From Lachnospiraceae bacterium (GTDB taxonomy: Bacteria > Bacillota > Clostridia > Lachnospirales > Lachnospiraceae), in assembly GCA_021205755.1 (NCBI GenBank), contig JAJPWX010000034.1, positions 1 through 39,102 of the forward strand: a stretch of DNA of 39,102 bases. The letters are read 5' to 3'. The notes beneath the pieces were generated by a model. The model was not told the origin of the DNA. It did not search any database and was given only the letters and a program-made list of their open reading frames with translations. Of this stretch, positions 23,628-32,685 are shown piece after piece (the stretch's first letter is position 1; the number at the start of each line of letters is the position of its first letter). The translations under genes and the position numbers were made by a program.

Positions 23628-26600
23628 ATGAAGCTTGGCAGACAATGGGATTCCCGGCTGCAGATCTGGGACGAAGCCTTCGAGGCAAATCTTTATCAAC
23701 CAATCCATGAAATTGAGATGGATGGGTTTACAACAATGGAACATCTTACCCTGGAACAGGCCCGTTCCGGGAATTTTCGTCCTTTTAAGACGGGCGAATC
23801 ATGGGGGAAGAAATGGGAATACGGCTGGTTCCACTGTACCATTCGTATTCCAAAGGAGGCAGAAGGGAAACGTATTCTGCTCCATCTTGGCACAGCGGAA
23901 GAGATGCTGGTCTTTGTGAACGGACAGGAAGCCGGTTCGATTGACCGAAAACATTTATATATAGAAGTAACAGACTGCGCGATTCCCGGCAGAGAATTTG
24001 AAATTTACGCAGAATGCTATGCCGGACACGGCGTCAGGCGTGAAGATGGCGGTATCCAGCCGCGTGATGCCGTTCCCGTACCGGAACCGTCAAAGGCCCA
24101 GTGCAGGATCTGCCCCAGTCATTTCGGTATCTGGAACCAGGCTATGTTTGAGGCCTATGCGGATTATCATACACTCTACGACCTCTTTTTGCAGCTTCCT
24201 TCTTCCAGCCTGCGCTCGATGGAGATCGCGGAAGGTCTGAAAAAATTCACTTATATAGCAGACTTTGAGCTGGACGAGCCAGAGCGCACCAGAAGCGTGA
24301 CAGAGGCTGCCCGGGTGCTCGCTCCTCTTCTCGCCAGAAAAAACGGAGATACCGTACCGGAATATACGGTTTTCGGACAGTCTCATCTGGATCTGGTCTG
24401 GCTCTGGCCGCTGGCGGAAACCGACCGCAAATGCGCCCGCACCTATGCCAACCAGTTGGCGATGATGGACCGCTATCCAGACTATCGGTTTCTGCTTTGC
24501 TGTCCAACCATTCTGATGACATTGAAAAAACAGTATCCGGATCTATACAGCCGCGTCCGCGAAAAAACAGCCAGCGGCCAATTTATCCCGGAGGGTTCTG
24601 TCTGGGTCGAAAGTGACACCAACCTGCCGTCCGGCGAGAGCCTGATCCGCCAGTTTGTGTGGGGCAAGCGTTTTTTTGCGCAGGAATTCGATACCGACAC
24701 CAAAATAGCCTGGCTGCCGGACTGTTTCGGTTTCAGCGGAGCACTGCCGCAGATCATGGAAGGCTGCCGGGTTCCGTATTTTTCTACGCAAAAGCTTCTG
24801 CGCAGCGACCCGGAATGTGAGCCCTTTCCTTATAATAACTTCTGGTGGGAAGGCATCGACGGTACCCGCACGCTATCCCATATTTTCTTCGATTACAATG
24901 CGCCTTTTACTCCCATGCAGCTGACGAAGCGCTGGGAAAAAGACCGCAGACAGCCGGATCATGTCAATGGCCTGATCTTCCCCTTTGGCTATGGGGACGG
25001 CGGCGGCGGCGCTACGGAAATCATGATGGAGACTTATCACAGGTGCCAGGATCTCGAAGGCCTGCCCCGCTGCCGGATGGAAAGTCCGGTGCGCTATTTT
25101 GAACGGCTCGAAGATGCCGGAGAAGCTTCCGTCGGCCGGGAAAACCCGGCAGAAGGTATCTGCAATACAGGCTTTTGCTCGAAGCATGCCACGGAAAAAG
25201 TTCCGGAGGTTTATTACGGAGAGCTCTACCTGGCGTGGCACCGCGGTACTTACACGGTAGTATCTGAGATCAAACAGAAGCTCCGCGAGGCGGAATTTGC
25301 CCTGCGTGAAGCGGAATACCTGGCAGGACTGCTTCGGCTGGAGTCCATTGCTCCAAAGTCTTCCGAAAAGTCAGTTCTGGAGCAGATTCATGCTCTATGG
25401 GAGGAACTGCTTCTCCAGGATTTCCACGATGCCGCGGCAGGCTCCTCCATCCACAGGGTGAACCAGGAGGTCATTGCCGCACTGGAGCATGTTACCGCCA
25501 GAAGCCGCACACTGGCCGAAGAACTGCTGACAGAACTGGCCGACGGCGAAGCTGTCGTTTTCAATTCACTGAGCTGGGGGCGTTCTTTTCACGGGAATGC
25601 TCTGCCTCCATGCGGTTATATGCTGCTGGAAAGCCGCCCGCAAAGCATGACAGGCTCACAGGATACGTCTGCGGCAAAAGAAGGCCCAGCTGCCTCGCAA
25701 AGTCAGACCATGTGCGAAGCGGAATCCGAAATGCTCTGGAAAACCGAAATTGATGCCGACCAGGTGACCATCCGCACTTCTTACTACAGTGCCATTCTGG
25801 ATCACTGCGGACGCATTGTCAGCCTGAAGGACGCCAAAAGCAATTATGAATATGCCGCCTCTCCACTGAACGATTTGCGCATGTATCAGGATATCAACCA
25901 TTATTATGACGCGTGGGAAATCAGCCGGATGTACGAACAGATTCCCGAACCGTTTACAGCAAAGCCGGACTTTTTCTTTATAGATGAAGCATCCCAAACA
26001 GAAACTGTTTCCGGGAAAGGCACTGCGGCAGAGAATACCTGTGACAGGAAAAATACATCCTCAAAAAATGCCGTCGCCATGATAGAACGTAAAGAAGCGC
26101 ACTTTACCATTCGGCAGAAGATTCATTTTTCCGCCGCGAAGCCGGAAATTGTCTTCGAGACAGAAATTGACTGGCATGAGCGGCACCGGATCCTGAAAGT
26201 AGATTTTCCGACTACGATTTTCACCAGAGAAGTGCTTGAAGAGATTCAGTTTGGTTATATAAAACGCCCGACTCACCGGTCGCGGCAGTACGAAAAGGAC
26301 CTGTATGAGACCTGCCACCATAAATATGCCGCCCTGACTGATGGCGCCAACGGACTGGCACTGATCAACAACACAAGATACGGTCTCTCCGCCAGGGACA
26401 GCTGCATTTCTCTGACGCTTCTTCGCGCTCCGGCCGTGCCGGATATGACTTCTGACGAAGGGCTGCACCAATTCAGGTATGTGCTTCTGCCTTTCAGAGG
26501 ACCATTCCAGTACAGTGAAGTGCCAAAGGTCGGATACGAATACAACACACCGGTTACTGTCACCAAAGCTGCCAAACTCCTAATGCAGTCTGCGCACACA

Positions 26601-26897
26601 AAGCGTGGGACTGATATTACCTGTGCGTCCTCCCGCAGCTTCTTCTCCATTGAAGGTGCGGAAGTCTTTCTGGAAACCTGCAAGCCCGCCATGGATGTGC
26701 CGAATGGCGTCGTCCTCCGGTTGTACGAACCGATGGGCATGGCCGGGGACTGCCGCCTGCATCTGCCGGCACAGGTAAAGCAGGTGTGGCGGTGCAATAT
26801 GCTGGAAGAAAAGCAGGAAGTTCTGCTTCTTGCAGACCAGACAGTACAGCTTCACTTTGGCGCCTTTAAAATTCTTACATTGTTGCTGGAAATATAA
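23628..26897 (+). CDS. GH38 alpha-mannosidase
   Basis: A retaining alpha-mannosidase of 1089 residues without signal peptide, so it should release mannose from imported mannosides or glycan fragments in the cytoplasm. The N-terminal 240 residues are the usual helical/beta domain. The catalytic domain begins at FGQSHLDLVWLWP, with zinc ligands His253 and Asp255. VWVESDTNLPSGESLIRQ follows, and WLPDCFGFSG holds the nucleophile Asp365. The helical bundle has LLLQDFHDAAAGSSIHR, with another metal ligand His. The C-terminal 450 residues are beta-rich. Position 251 is Gln, where many members have His. AGGAGG lies eight bases before the ATG. It diverges from the transporter operon and has no obvious terminator. 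Confidence 0.94.
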   Translation: MKLGRQWDSRLQIWDEAFEANLYQPIHEIEMDGFTTMEHLTLEQARSGNFRPFKTGESWGKKWEYGWFHCTIRIPKEAEGKRILLHLGTAEEMLVFVNGQEAGSIDRKHLYIEVTDCAIPGREFEIYAECYAGHGVRREDGGIQPRDAVPVPEPSKAQCRICPSHFGIWNQAMFEAYADYHTLYDLFLQLPSSSLRSMEIAEGLKKFTYIADFELDEPERTRSVTEAARVLAPLLARKNGDTVPEYTVFGQSHLDLVWLWPLAETDRKCARTYANQLAMMDRYPDYRFLLCCPTILMTLKKQYPDLYSRVREKTASGQFIPEGSVWVESDTNLPSGESLIRQFVWGKRFFAQEFDTDTKIAWLPDCFGFSGALPQIMEGCRVPYFSTQKLLRSDPECEPFPYNNFWWEGIDGTRTLSHIFFDYNAPFTPMQLTKRWEKDRRQPDHVNGLIFPFGYGDGGGGATEIMMETYHRCQDLEGLPRCRMESPVRYFERLEDAGEASVGRENPAEGICNTGFCSKHATEKVPEVYYGELYLAWHRGTYTVVSEIKQKLREAEFALREAEYLAGLLRLESIAPKSSEKSVLEQIHALWEELLLQDFHDAAAGSSIHRVNQEVIAALEHVTARSRTLAEELLTELADGEAVVFNSLSWGRSFHGNALPPCGYMLLESRPQSMTGSQDTSAAKEGPAASQSQTMCEAESEMLWKTEIDADQVTIRTSYYSAILDHCGRIVSLKDAKSNYEYAASPLNDLRMYQDINHYYDAWEISRMYEQIPEPFTAKPDFFFIDEASQTETVSGKGTAAENTCDRKNTSSKNAVAMIERKEAHFTIRQKIHFSAAKPEIVFETEIDWHERHRILKVDFPTTIFTREVLEEIQFGYIKRPTHRSRQYEKDLYETCHHKYAALTDGANGLALINNTRYGLSARDSCISLTLLRAPAVPDMTSDEGLHQFRYVLLPFRGPFQYSEVPKVGYEYNTPVTVTKAAKLLMQSAHTKRGTDITCASSRSFFSIEGAEVFLETCKPAMDVPNGVVLRLYEPMGMAGDCRLHLPAQVKQVWRCNMLEEKQEVLLLADQTVQLHFGAFKILTLLLEI

Positions 26898-27028
26898 GAT
26901 TACCTGAATCTGTGAAGTTCGTGCTTTTATTTGAGCCTCTCACTATGGTGCATTTTAACCTTAACACGATCGTTCCTGGGCAGATATCTGAAAAGAAACG
27001 GGCACTTCTGAACAGTTATCATGCCCAG

Positions 27029-27055
27029 AAAAAAAAAGCGCCGTATTTAAGCGCC
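27029..27055 (-). terminator. Probable terminator of the DUF2284 gene
   Basis: On the minus strand two copies of GGCGCT can pair (four G-C and two G-U pairs) around a 7-base loop, and a run of T residues follows directly. It lies 51 bases past the DUF2284 stop. The stem is short, so strength is uncertain. Confidence 0.5.
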
Positions 27056-27105
27056 GAAGAAGCCGCATGGCTAAAAGACGCGACGGGAGCGATTTGATTT
27101 TCCCA

Positions 27106-27744
27106 CTAATACAGCAGCCCAAGCACAAGCATATAATATTCCGGCAGCTTACCATCCTCCATCCAGAGCAGCTTCTGGTGCAGATATTTCGTCACAGTCA
27201 GCCCAACATTGCCGCCCAGCGCTTCTATGGAATAACGCATTCGCTCCGGATGCCGACAGGGTAATCCTTTTCCCCGCGTACAAAAGCTGCTGTCAATCAT
27301 CTGCTCATCCGCTTGCGTGCCCGTCTGTTCTTGCGCGCATTGAGTACAATATCCGCCGCTTAAAGATATGCTTCCCGGCTTCTCCTTTTCCATTTGCAAA
27401 AGTTCTTCCGCAAGGGCATTTTTATACGTCCCCATAATCCTGGCAGTCAGCCGGGAGCTTTCCTGTGATGAAAAAGATCCGGCAGTCAGACTCTCTGGAA
27501 GATATATTTTCTCTCCTATCAAGTGGAGTGTATCATATGTTTTCCAGTAATTGACCGGATCAAAATCAAATTCCGGGCATGACCATGTCTGATTATAATT
27601 AGGACAGGCACGGCAGCATTCCGCAAACGTTGGCACATCCACACAGGTCTCCAGATATTCGCTGACGGGCACGTCTGCTTCATAGCGTTCCGTACGAAAC
27701 TCCCGGATATCCTTTTCCTCGAAATTCATTCCATTTATTTTCAC
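27106..27744 (-). CDS. DUF2284-type predicted metal-binding protein
   Basis: A cytoplasmic protein of 212 residues with the Cys pattern of the DUF2284 family. CCRACPNYNQTWSCPEFDFDP lies near the N terminus. GGYCTQCAQ and SSFCTRGKGLPCRHPERMRYSIE follow, a layout suggesting metal or Fe-S binding. The family has no established reaction. The GTG at 27744 is nine bases after AGGAGG and is the start. It follows the tRNA terminator by about 55 bases with no strong promoter seen, so it may depend on read-through. It converges on the mannosidase gene. Family identity comes from the Cys spacing and the YSIEALGGNVG segment. Confidence 0.82.
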   Translation of the reverse strand: MKINGMNFEEKDIREFRTERYEADVPVSEYLETCVDVPTFAECCRACPNYNQTWSCPEFDFDPVNYWKTYDTLHLIGEKIYLPESLTAGSFSSQESSRLTARIMGTYKNALAEELLQMEKEKPGSISLSGGYCTQCAQEQTGTQADEQMIDSSFCTRGKGLPCRHPERMRYSIEALGGNVGLTVTKYLHQKLLWMEDGKLPEYYMLVLGLLY

Positions 27745-27799
27745 AATATTAAACCTCCTGCACCTTGCATCGAAAATCTTTGTTCACCCGTTTTCCCGG

Positions 27800-27843
27800 A
27801 AAAAAAGTCCCGCAAACCCTTGCTTCAACGGGTTCCCGGGACT
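27800..27843 (-). terminator. Intrinsic terminator of the tRNA-Val/tRNA-Met operon
   Basis: On the minus strand AGTCCCG and AACCC pair with GGGTT and CGGGACT around a loop of about ten bases, followed directly by a T run (A run at 27800-27806 on the + strand). It begins eight bases after the tRNA-Met 3' end. This is a strong, classical terminator. Confidence 0.9.
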
Positions 27844-27850
27844 GAATCAG

Positions 27851-27924
27851 TAGCGGAAGGGAGACTTGAACTCTCGACACCACGGGTATGAACCGTGTGC
27901 TCTAGCCAGCTGAGCTATTCCGCC
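27851..27924 (-). tRNA. tRNA-Met (CAT), elongator type
   Basis: A 74-base cloverleaf: acceptor GGCGGAA with TTCCGCT (first pair G-U), D stem GCTC/GAGC, anticodon stem CACGG/CCGTG with loop TTCATAC (anticodon CAT), and T loop TTCAAGT. The sequence resembles the elongator methionine tRNA of bacilli (the AGCTCAGCTGGCTAGAGC and ACGGTTCATACCCGTG segments) rather than the initiator. One mismatch lies in the T stem. The CCA end is not encoded, so tRNA nucleotidyltransferase must add it. It is second in a two-tRNA transcript. Confidence 0.93.
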
Positions 27925-27967
27925 ATATATGGTTCCCATACAACAAGGCATGGAACTTTTTAACCTA

Positions 27968-28040
27968 TGGGGCCTATAGGGCTCGAACCTATGACCCTCT
28001 GCTTGTAAGGCAGATGCTCTCCCAGCTGAGCTAAGACCCC
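27968..28040 (-). tRNA. tRNA-Val (TAC)
   Basis: A 73-base cloverleaf: acceptor GGGGTCT with AGGCCCC, D stem GCTC/GAGC, anticodon stem TCTGC/GCAGA with loop CTTACAA (anticodon TAC), and T arm ATAGG TTCGAGC CCTAT. The discriminator is A and CCA is not encoded. It is the first tRNA of the transcript, 43 bases before tRNA-Met. Confidence 0.95.
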
Positions 28041-28041
28041 A

Positions 28042-28074
28042 TATGAAGTGAGCCATCAGCTGACTCACTTCGCT
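28042..28074 (-). other. Hairpin leader before tRNA-Val
   Basis: GAAGTGAG pairs with CTCACTTC around an 11-base loop that is itself palindromic (TCAGCTGA). It lies between the tRNA promoter and the tRNA 5' end, so it would be removed by RNase P and may help processing. Confidence 0.45.
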
Positions 28075-28104
28075 ATTATAATACCAACCCATCTGAAAAG
28101 TCAA
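28075..28104 (-). promoter_or_regulatory. Promoter of the tRNA-Val/tRNA-Met operon
   Basis: On the minus strand TTGACT (28104-28099), an 18-base spacer and TATAAT (28080-28075) form a strong sigma-A promoter. The -35 overlaps the TGA stop of the PAP2 gene at 28101-28103, so transcription through that gene would run into the tRNAs. Confidence 0.85.
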
Positions 28105-28811
28105 GCACTTTTTTTATAAATTCCATTTATCCCGGATCCACTTTTTGGCATTTTCGCTTTCTGGCGGGAGACTTCGCTCCTCCACTCGACCCGGTATACC
28201 AGGCCGTGGAGTATAAAACTCATCATTGCTCCGCACACAACGTCGATAACGGAATGCTGATCCAGTAAAACGGTAGACAGGCAGATCAGCACCATGATCA
28301 CGAAGTGAACCGCGATCGTAAGACGCCTGTGTTTCAGGTTGTCAAGACTGCAGACGGCCTGGAAAACCATCACCGTGTTCATCACGTGGATGGACGGGCA
28401 TACGTTCGTCGGCGTGTCGATCGCCCGAAGCATGACGACCAGATTGTATAGAGCACCTGTCTCATGCGGGGAAGAAGCCAGCCGCAGGTTCAGCCCCGTT
28501 GGGAAAATATAATAAATGATCAGGCAGATCGTCAATCCGGAAAAAACCATCCGGCATAGCTTTATGTAGTCTTCCCATCCGCGCCTGCAGAACCAGAGAA
28601 AGCAGCCGATGATATATGGAAACCAGAAAATGTACGGAAGGATGAACGCTTCACAGAACGGAATCAGTTCATCCAGCTTACAGTGAATGATATATTTCGG
28701 TACAACATTCTCTTCCAACCAATGAAACGCGTACAAATAAAAGGCAAGATAACATACAGAAATCATGAGTGGATATTTATGAAACCAGGCTTTGATTTTC
28801 TGAATCCTCAT
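28101..28811 (-). CDS. PAP2-family membrane phosphatase-like protein
   Basis: An integral membrane protein of 236 residues with about six hydrophobic segments. The PAP2 motifs C2 (CPSIHV) and C3 (STVLLDQHSVIDVV) are present and would supply the catalytic His residues. The first motif (K-x6-RP) is not visible, as in the subgroup related to inositol-phosphorylceramide synthases. Likely substrates are lipid phosphates or diphosphates at the membrane, but this is inference. The frame opens at 28850, yet AGGAG eight bases before the ATG at 28811 supports the start MRIQKIKAWFHKYP. A candidate promoter lies at 28864-28892. Its stop overlaps the tRNA promoter. Confidence 0.87.
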   Translation of the reverse strand: MRIQKIKAWFHKYPLMISVCYLAFYLYAFHWLEENVVPKYIIHCKLDELIPFCEAFILPYIFWFPYIIGCFLWFCRRGWEDYIKLCRMVFSGLTICLIIYYIFPTGLNLRLASSPHETGALYNLVVMLRAIDTPTNVCPSIHVMNTVMVFQAVCSLDNLKHRRLTIAVHFVIMVLICLSTVLLDQHSVIDVVCGAMMSFILHGLVYRVEWRSEVSRQKAKMPKSGSGINGIYKKSA

Positions 28812-28863
28812 AAAAGCATCTCCTATCCTTTGCTCTTTATGTAGCTGCATTCATGCGCTCCAT

Positions 28864-28892
28864 ATATTAGCACCTTTTTGTTTCTTTGTCAT
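28864..28892 (-). promoter_or_regulatory. Candidate promoter of the PAP2 gene
   Basis: On the minus strand ATGACA (28892-28887), a 17-base spacer and TAATAT (28869-28864). The -35 matches well and the -10 moderately. The rest of 28893-28996 is AT-rich without further features. Confidence 0.5.
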
Positions 28893-28996
28893 TCGAGTTT
28901 TGATTTTCTTAAGGATTTTTTTAAAATTTTGTTATTTGGCGTCACATTTCTGTTCTGGATGCGTTTTTATTTATGGATTCTGCATATGCATGCCAG

Positions 28997-29557
28997 TCAA
29001 AAATGGGATTCCGCTAAAGAAAGTTCTGATTCCAACGCGTGAAACTGCTTTAATTTTTTACGCGCAATACCCGGATTGACCGAAAAATACAGGGACAGCA
29101 GCCTTGCGTCTACTACATCCCACTGGTGAAATCCCACATACGAGGGGTAACTGCTCCACCAGTAATCTTCCAGCCGGCTCACATAACCTTGCCGCAGAGG
29201 TGTCTGATGGATTTTCCGGCAGCAATCTGCGATTTCCGGAAGCGTATTCAGCTGCCTCATTTGACCGGAAAGTGCGATTTGATCTTTCCTGGGTGTTTCG
29301 GAAGTCTCCGGCTGCAGGAGCTGTTTGCGGACCGCGCTCTGCAGCGTCCGAATGACTCCGGCAATTCTGGCTGCCTCTATCACAAAATATGCGCGGTCGT
29401 CCATGATGCAGAATGCGAAAAGAAGCCACCCATCTCTCTGGTGCAATTCGCTGATTCGTTCGAGAAGATGCATTTTGATCCTCTCATCCGCGAAGAGATA
29501 GCGGCTTCCTTCCAATTCATAGTAAAATACTTTTTTCTCTGTCGGTAGATGTGACAT
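28997..29557 (-). CDS. REP-type (Y1/IS200-like) transposase relative lacking HUH residues
   Basis: A 186-residue protein with the plan of REP-associated tyrosine transposases (Y1_Tnp fold). FCIMDDRAYFVIEA occupies the place of the HUH strand, normally MPNHVHLL. IHQTPLRQGYVSRLEDYWWSSYPSYVG matches the conserved end (N-P..-G-x-V.. W-S-S-Y). Both catalytic His positions are replaced (Arg55, Tyr57) and no helix Tyr in the usual context is seen, so DNA cleavage is unlikely. The frame is intact, with AGGAGG eight bases before the ATG, which argues for a retained non-catalytic job such as DNA or RNA binding. No terminal repeats of an insertion sequence flank it. Confidence 0.68.
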   Translation of the reverse strand: MSHLPTEKKVFYYELEGSRYLFADERIKMHLLERISELHQRDGWLLFAFCIMDDRAYFVIEAARIAGVIRTLQSAVRKQLLQPETSETPRKDQIALSGQMRQLNTLPEIADCCRKIHQTPLRQGYVSRLEDYWWSSYPSYVGFHQWDVVDARLLSLYFSVNPGIARKKLKQFHALESELSLAESHF

Positions 29558-29769
29558 ACCCCTTTCCTCCTTTTGGGGAGAGTAAATTTTAACTGGATGC
29601 AGTCAAAAGAATTTCCGCTGCATTCCTGGCTCTCCGTGAAAGAAATGGTATCATTTCTACATATATTTATCAAAGAAAAATTGCTTTTTGTGACAAATTG
29701 AATCGTTTCGGCAAGGTCTGACGAGAGCTGCCATTTTGGCGTGTCCATTTTTCAAAAATTGTCACGCCT

Positions 29770-32685
29770 TTACAGGCCAGTCGAAGCAGTGTATGTAATA
29801 TCTCCAAACGCAGCGCTGTACTCATTGATGCGATCCATAATCTCTGTCGCTGTAGTGCCGGTCGCCGGCGTTGGACGGTAGTCGTTATAGCTGGACTGCG
29901 AGGAAAGGGTGCATGGGATAATCTCAATGTTGTCATCCTCCGCTGCTCCCTCACTGCTGACTGTGAACGTCTGCCGAAAGATCATGGTAGCCTTGTCGGA
30001 CGGATTGGTATTGCCCCCAAAGCAGAAATTGCCCAGACTGTAAACGATGTATTTTCCATTGTATTTCTCAATCCCCTGCAGGACATGCGGGTGATGCCCC
30101 ACCACCAGATCTGCGCCGCAATCGATCGCGATGTGCGCCAGCTCCTGTTGTGTTTCATCCGCTGCTGTTTCTTTTTCCGTGCCCCAGTGGAAAGCAACAA
30201 TAATCAGCTGCGCATCTTCCTCCTGTGCCTCGGCGATTGTCTCCCGTACCTGCGTTTCGCATGCCATTCCGGACGCCAGCTCGTATATGCCGATAAACGC
30301 GACTTTGACGCCGGATACTTCCTCATAAGCAATGGTGTCTCCGATGCAATATTCGATCTCGGCGGCAGTCAGGTTTTCTTTGGTGTCAACCAGACTCTGC
30401 GCGCCATAATCACTGCTGTGGTTGTTCGCCAGTGTGACGACCTCAATCGAGCCGTCCAGAAGAATCTCCGTATAAGAGGGATCTCCCTTAAACGCATACG
30501 TCTTATCCTCAGGCGTCGTCTCATCGGTCAGAGTACCCTCCAGATTTGCAAAGGTAATATCATCGTTTTCCAGAATATCCCGAACATTTTCAAAAAAATA
30601 AGTGGCGCCATATACCGCATAATAAGCGTCAAAGCTGGTCGATGTGTTTGCACCTGCATATGTACCAAGCGTACAGTCTCCAACCACACTGATGCTGACG
30701 GTCTGTTCCGAAGTAACAGTCACAGAGCAGCTCACTGTCCCCAGATCATCCGCTGTCACTTTAATCAGCGCACCGCCTTCCGCCACAGCCGTGACGACCC
30801 CGGAGCTGCTGACGGTAACAACATCGGTATTGGAGCTTTCATAACGCAAATCCTTTACATACGCGTTGGCCGGGGTGACCTCTGCAGTAAGCGTAGCCGT
30901 ATCGCCCGGAAACAGGGTCAGCTCCGTCTCACTCAGAGACAGGGATTCCGCCGTCACCATATTCGTCACAATCGGACTGCTCGTATTGCCAGCCTGATCC
31001 GTGGCGCAAAAATAATAGGTCTTGCCTTCTTCATAAGCGATCGGTTCACTGTAAGCCTGATAAACGGGAAGCCCAATCCAGTCGTCCTCCTCCAGTACAG
31101 CATACCAGACGGTAGCCACGCCGGAGCGCGCGTCAGATGCAGTCACTGTGATCTCGCCCTGAGATTTGTCCACGGAAACGACCGGCGCGGACGAATCTAC
31201 CATCGGGACTTCAATCCGAGCGGTCAGCGTTTCCTCATCCGTCACCACGACTACTTCCGCCAGATAATCTTTCACGGTAGCAGTGATAAACCCTTTTTCA
31301 TCTGCTTCATAAGCAGTTCCGTCCACCTCAACCGAAGCGATTGTCCCGCTCTTTACTTTCACTTTTAGCTTCAGCTCACCAAAAGAGCACCACTCTTCCG
31401 GCTGACTTTCTACGGTGATAATCAGCCCCGCGTCAGCTGTGACATTCTCCTGTTTCCGTTGAAGGCTCATGGTATGGGTGAGTACAAACAAAAGAATCAC
31501 CAGTACCGCAATCGCAACGGCTGCGGCTGCGCCCGCGATTCGCAGTTCTCTCCCTCCAACACCCTTTTCCTCCAGCTTTGAACGGATTCGGCGCAAATGT
31601 GCTTTGACATCCGGCGCCACCGGAGTTTCTTTCAAATCGCTGAGCCTGCCATGGTGTTTTGTTTTCTTCTCCCCAGAAGAAGCATTCCCCGTATTGGAGA
31701 CATCGGGAGACTCTGCGGAAGAAGAATGCGGATCCGTTGCGATGACCGCCTTCTCTGAAAATTGCGCTGGCAAATTCCCTTCTGTTGAGGGATTCGCCGC
31801 ACCTTCTGTAGAATTCTGAGCGGCGCTTTCCGCCCCCGCTCCATCGAGCAGCCGGTCAAGAATCTGCACCGTATCCAGATCAATTGAATCGATCTCGTTT
31901 TCATCCGCTGCGATTTCCTCTGGAGCGGAAACCGTCTTCTCCGGCTGCTCTGTCTTCTTCTCATCAGCGGACTCCATATGCAGACTGCGCAGAATGCGCT
32001 GCCCGACCGTCTCTGCCTCCTCCGAGACGGTTTTGGCGCCGTAGCGTCTGCGTGTCCGTCCCTCGTGACGCTTCTCCGCATCCGCCAGGCGCATCCGTTC
32101 CGACGTCCGGGACGGGGATTGCTGTTCCGGCACCTGTGCACCGACAGCAGGACGCTGTTCTGGTGTCTGCCCACCGGCAGCGGGAGGCTGTTCCTTCTCA
32201 GGATTGTTCTGGTGCTGAACCTCCTCCTCCCCGCGGGAAGTTTTCTGCCGAATATGATTTTCTTTCCACGCAGACAGGGCTTCTCCCATATGCTGAACCC
32301 CTGACTGCATCCCGTCCTTCAGATCACTGCCCGCATCGGTCAGCCGCTTGGCGGTCTGACGGAACACGGCAGGCAGTCTATCCTCTGTCTCATCCGCAAG
32401 CAGACGCTCAAACGCTTCGTCGTCATCATCATCGTCTTCTTCTATCTTCTGCTTTGCATTCTGCCGCGCGGCTTCTTTTTTCTGGCGTGCGGCAAGGGCG
32501 GCCTCCTCTCTGGCTGCCACCCTCTGCTTTTCGGCTTCTTCCTTTTCCTGGGCCTCACGTTTCTGCGCTTCGCGCTCTTCCTCTGCCTTGCGCTTTACGT
32601 AAGCCTCCGGCTCTTCGCCGTTCTGGATTGCCTTCACGATTTCAAATAATTCGTCGACGCTGTCTGCTTTTATTTTCTTTTTCAT
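29770..32685 (-). CDS. Membrane-anchored CapA-family protein with cytoplasmic coiled coil and Ig-like domain
   Basis: A 971-residue protein. Residues 30-85 are a charged Ala/Glu/Lys/Arg coiled coil ending in six Asp. Residues 90-380 are low-complexity and predicted cytoplasmic. One membrane segment lies at about 383-404. Outside are a beta domain, a Big_2-like Ig domain (580-657) and a CapA/PgsA-type metallophosphatase-like domain (662-910) with VVGDCTLG, FANLEGTL, LANNHSSDYG, FHWGTE and GHHPHVLQG. CapA proteins act in poly-gamma-glutamate capsule synthesis, but no capB or capC is nearby, so a cell-envelope role is inferred. Its ATG shares one base with the purL stop, and no ribosome site is visible, so translation is probably coupled to purL. 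Confidence 0.88.
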   Translation of the reverse strand: MKKKIKADSVDELFEIVKAIQNGEEPEAYVKRKAEEEREAQKREAQEKEEAEKQRVAAREEAALAARQKKEAARQNAKQKIEEDDDDDDEAFERLLADETEDRLPAVFRQTAKRLTDAGSDLKDGMQSGVQHMGEALSAWKENHIRQKTSRGEEEVQHQNNPEKEQPPAAGGQTPEQRPAVGAQVPEQQSPSRTSERMRLADAEKRHEGRTRRRYGAKTVSEEAETVGQRILRSLHMESADEKKTEQPEKTVSAPEEIAADENEIDSIDLDTVQILDRLLDGAGAESAAQNSTEGAANPSTEGNLPAQFSEKAVIATDPHSSSAESPDVSNTGNASSGEKKTKHHGRLSDLKETPVAPDVKAHLRRIRSKLEEKGVGGRELRIAGAAAAVAIAVLVILLFVLTHTMSLQRKQENVTADAGLIITVESQPEEWCSFGELKLKVKVKSGTIASVEVDGTAYEADEKGFITATVKDYLAEVVVVTDEETLTARIEVPMVDSSAPVVSVDKSQGEITVTASDARSGVATVWYAVLEEDDWIGLPVYQAYSEPIAYEEGKTYYFCATDQAGNTSSPIVTNMVTAESLSLSETELTLFPGDTATLTAEVTPANAYVKDLRYESSNTDVVTVSSSGVVTAVAEGGALIKVTADDLGTVSCSVTVTSEQTVSISVVGDCTLGTYAGANTSTSFDAYYAVYGATYFFENVRDILENDDITFANLEGTLTDETTPEDKTYAFKGDPSYTEILLDGSIEVVTLANNHSSDYGAQSLVDTKENLTAAEIEYCIGDTIAYEEVSGVKVAFIGIYELASGMACETQVRETIAEAQEEDAQLIIVAFHWGTEKETAADETQQELAHIAIDCGADLVVGHHPHVLQGIEKYNGKYIVYSLGNFCFGGNTNPSDKATMIFRQTFTVSSEGAAEDDNIEIIPCTLSSQSSYNDYRPTPATGTTATEIMDRINEYSAAFGDITYTASTGL

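Noticed and set aside
26912-27097. A 61-codon open frame after the mannosidase gene
   Set aside because: There is no ribosome site before the GTG or the internal ATG, no recognisable product, and it overlaps the terminator of the opposite gene.
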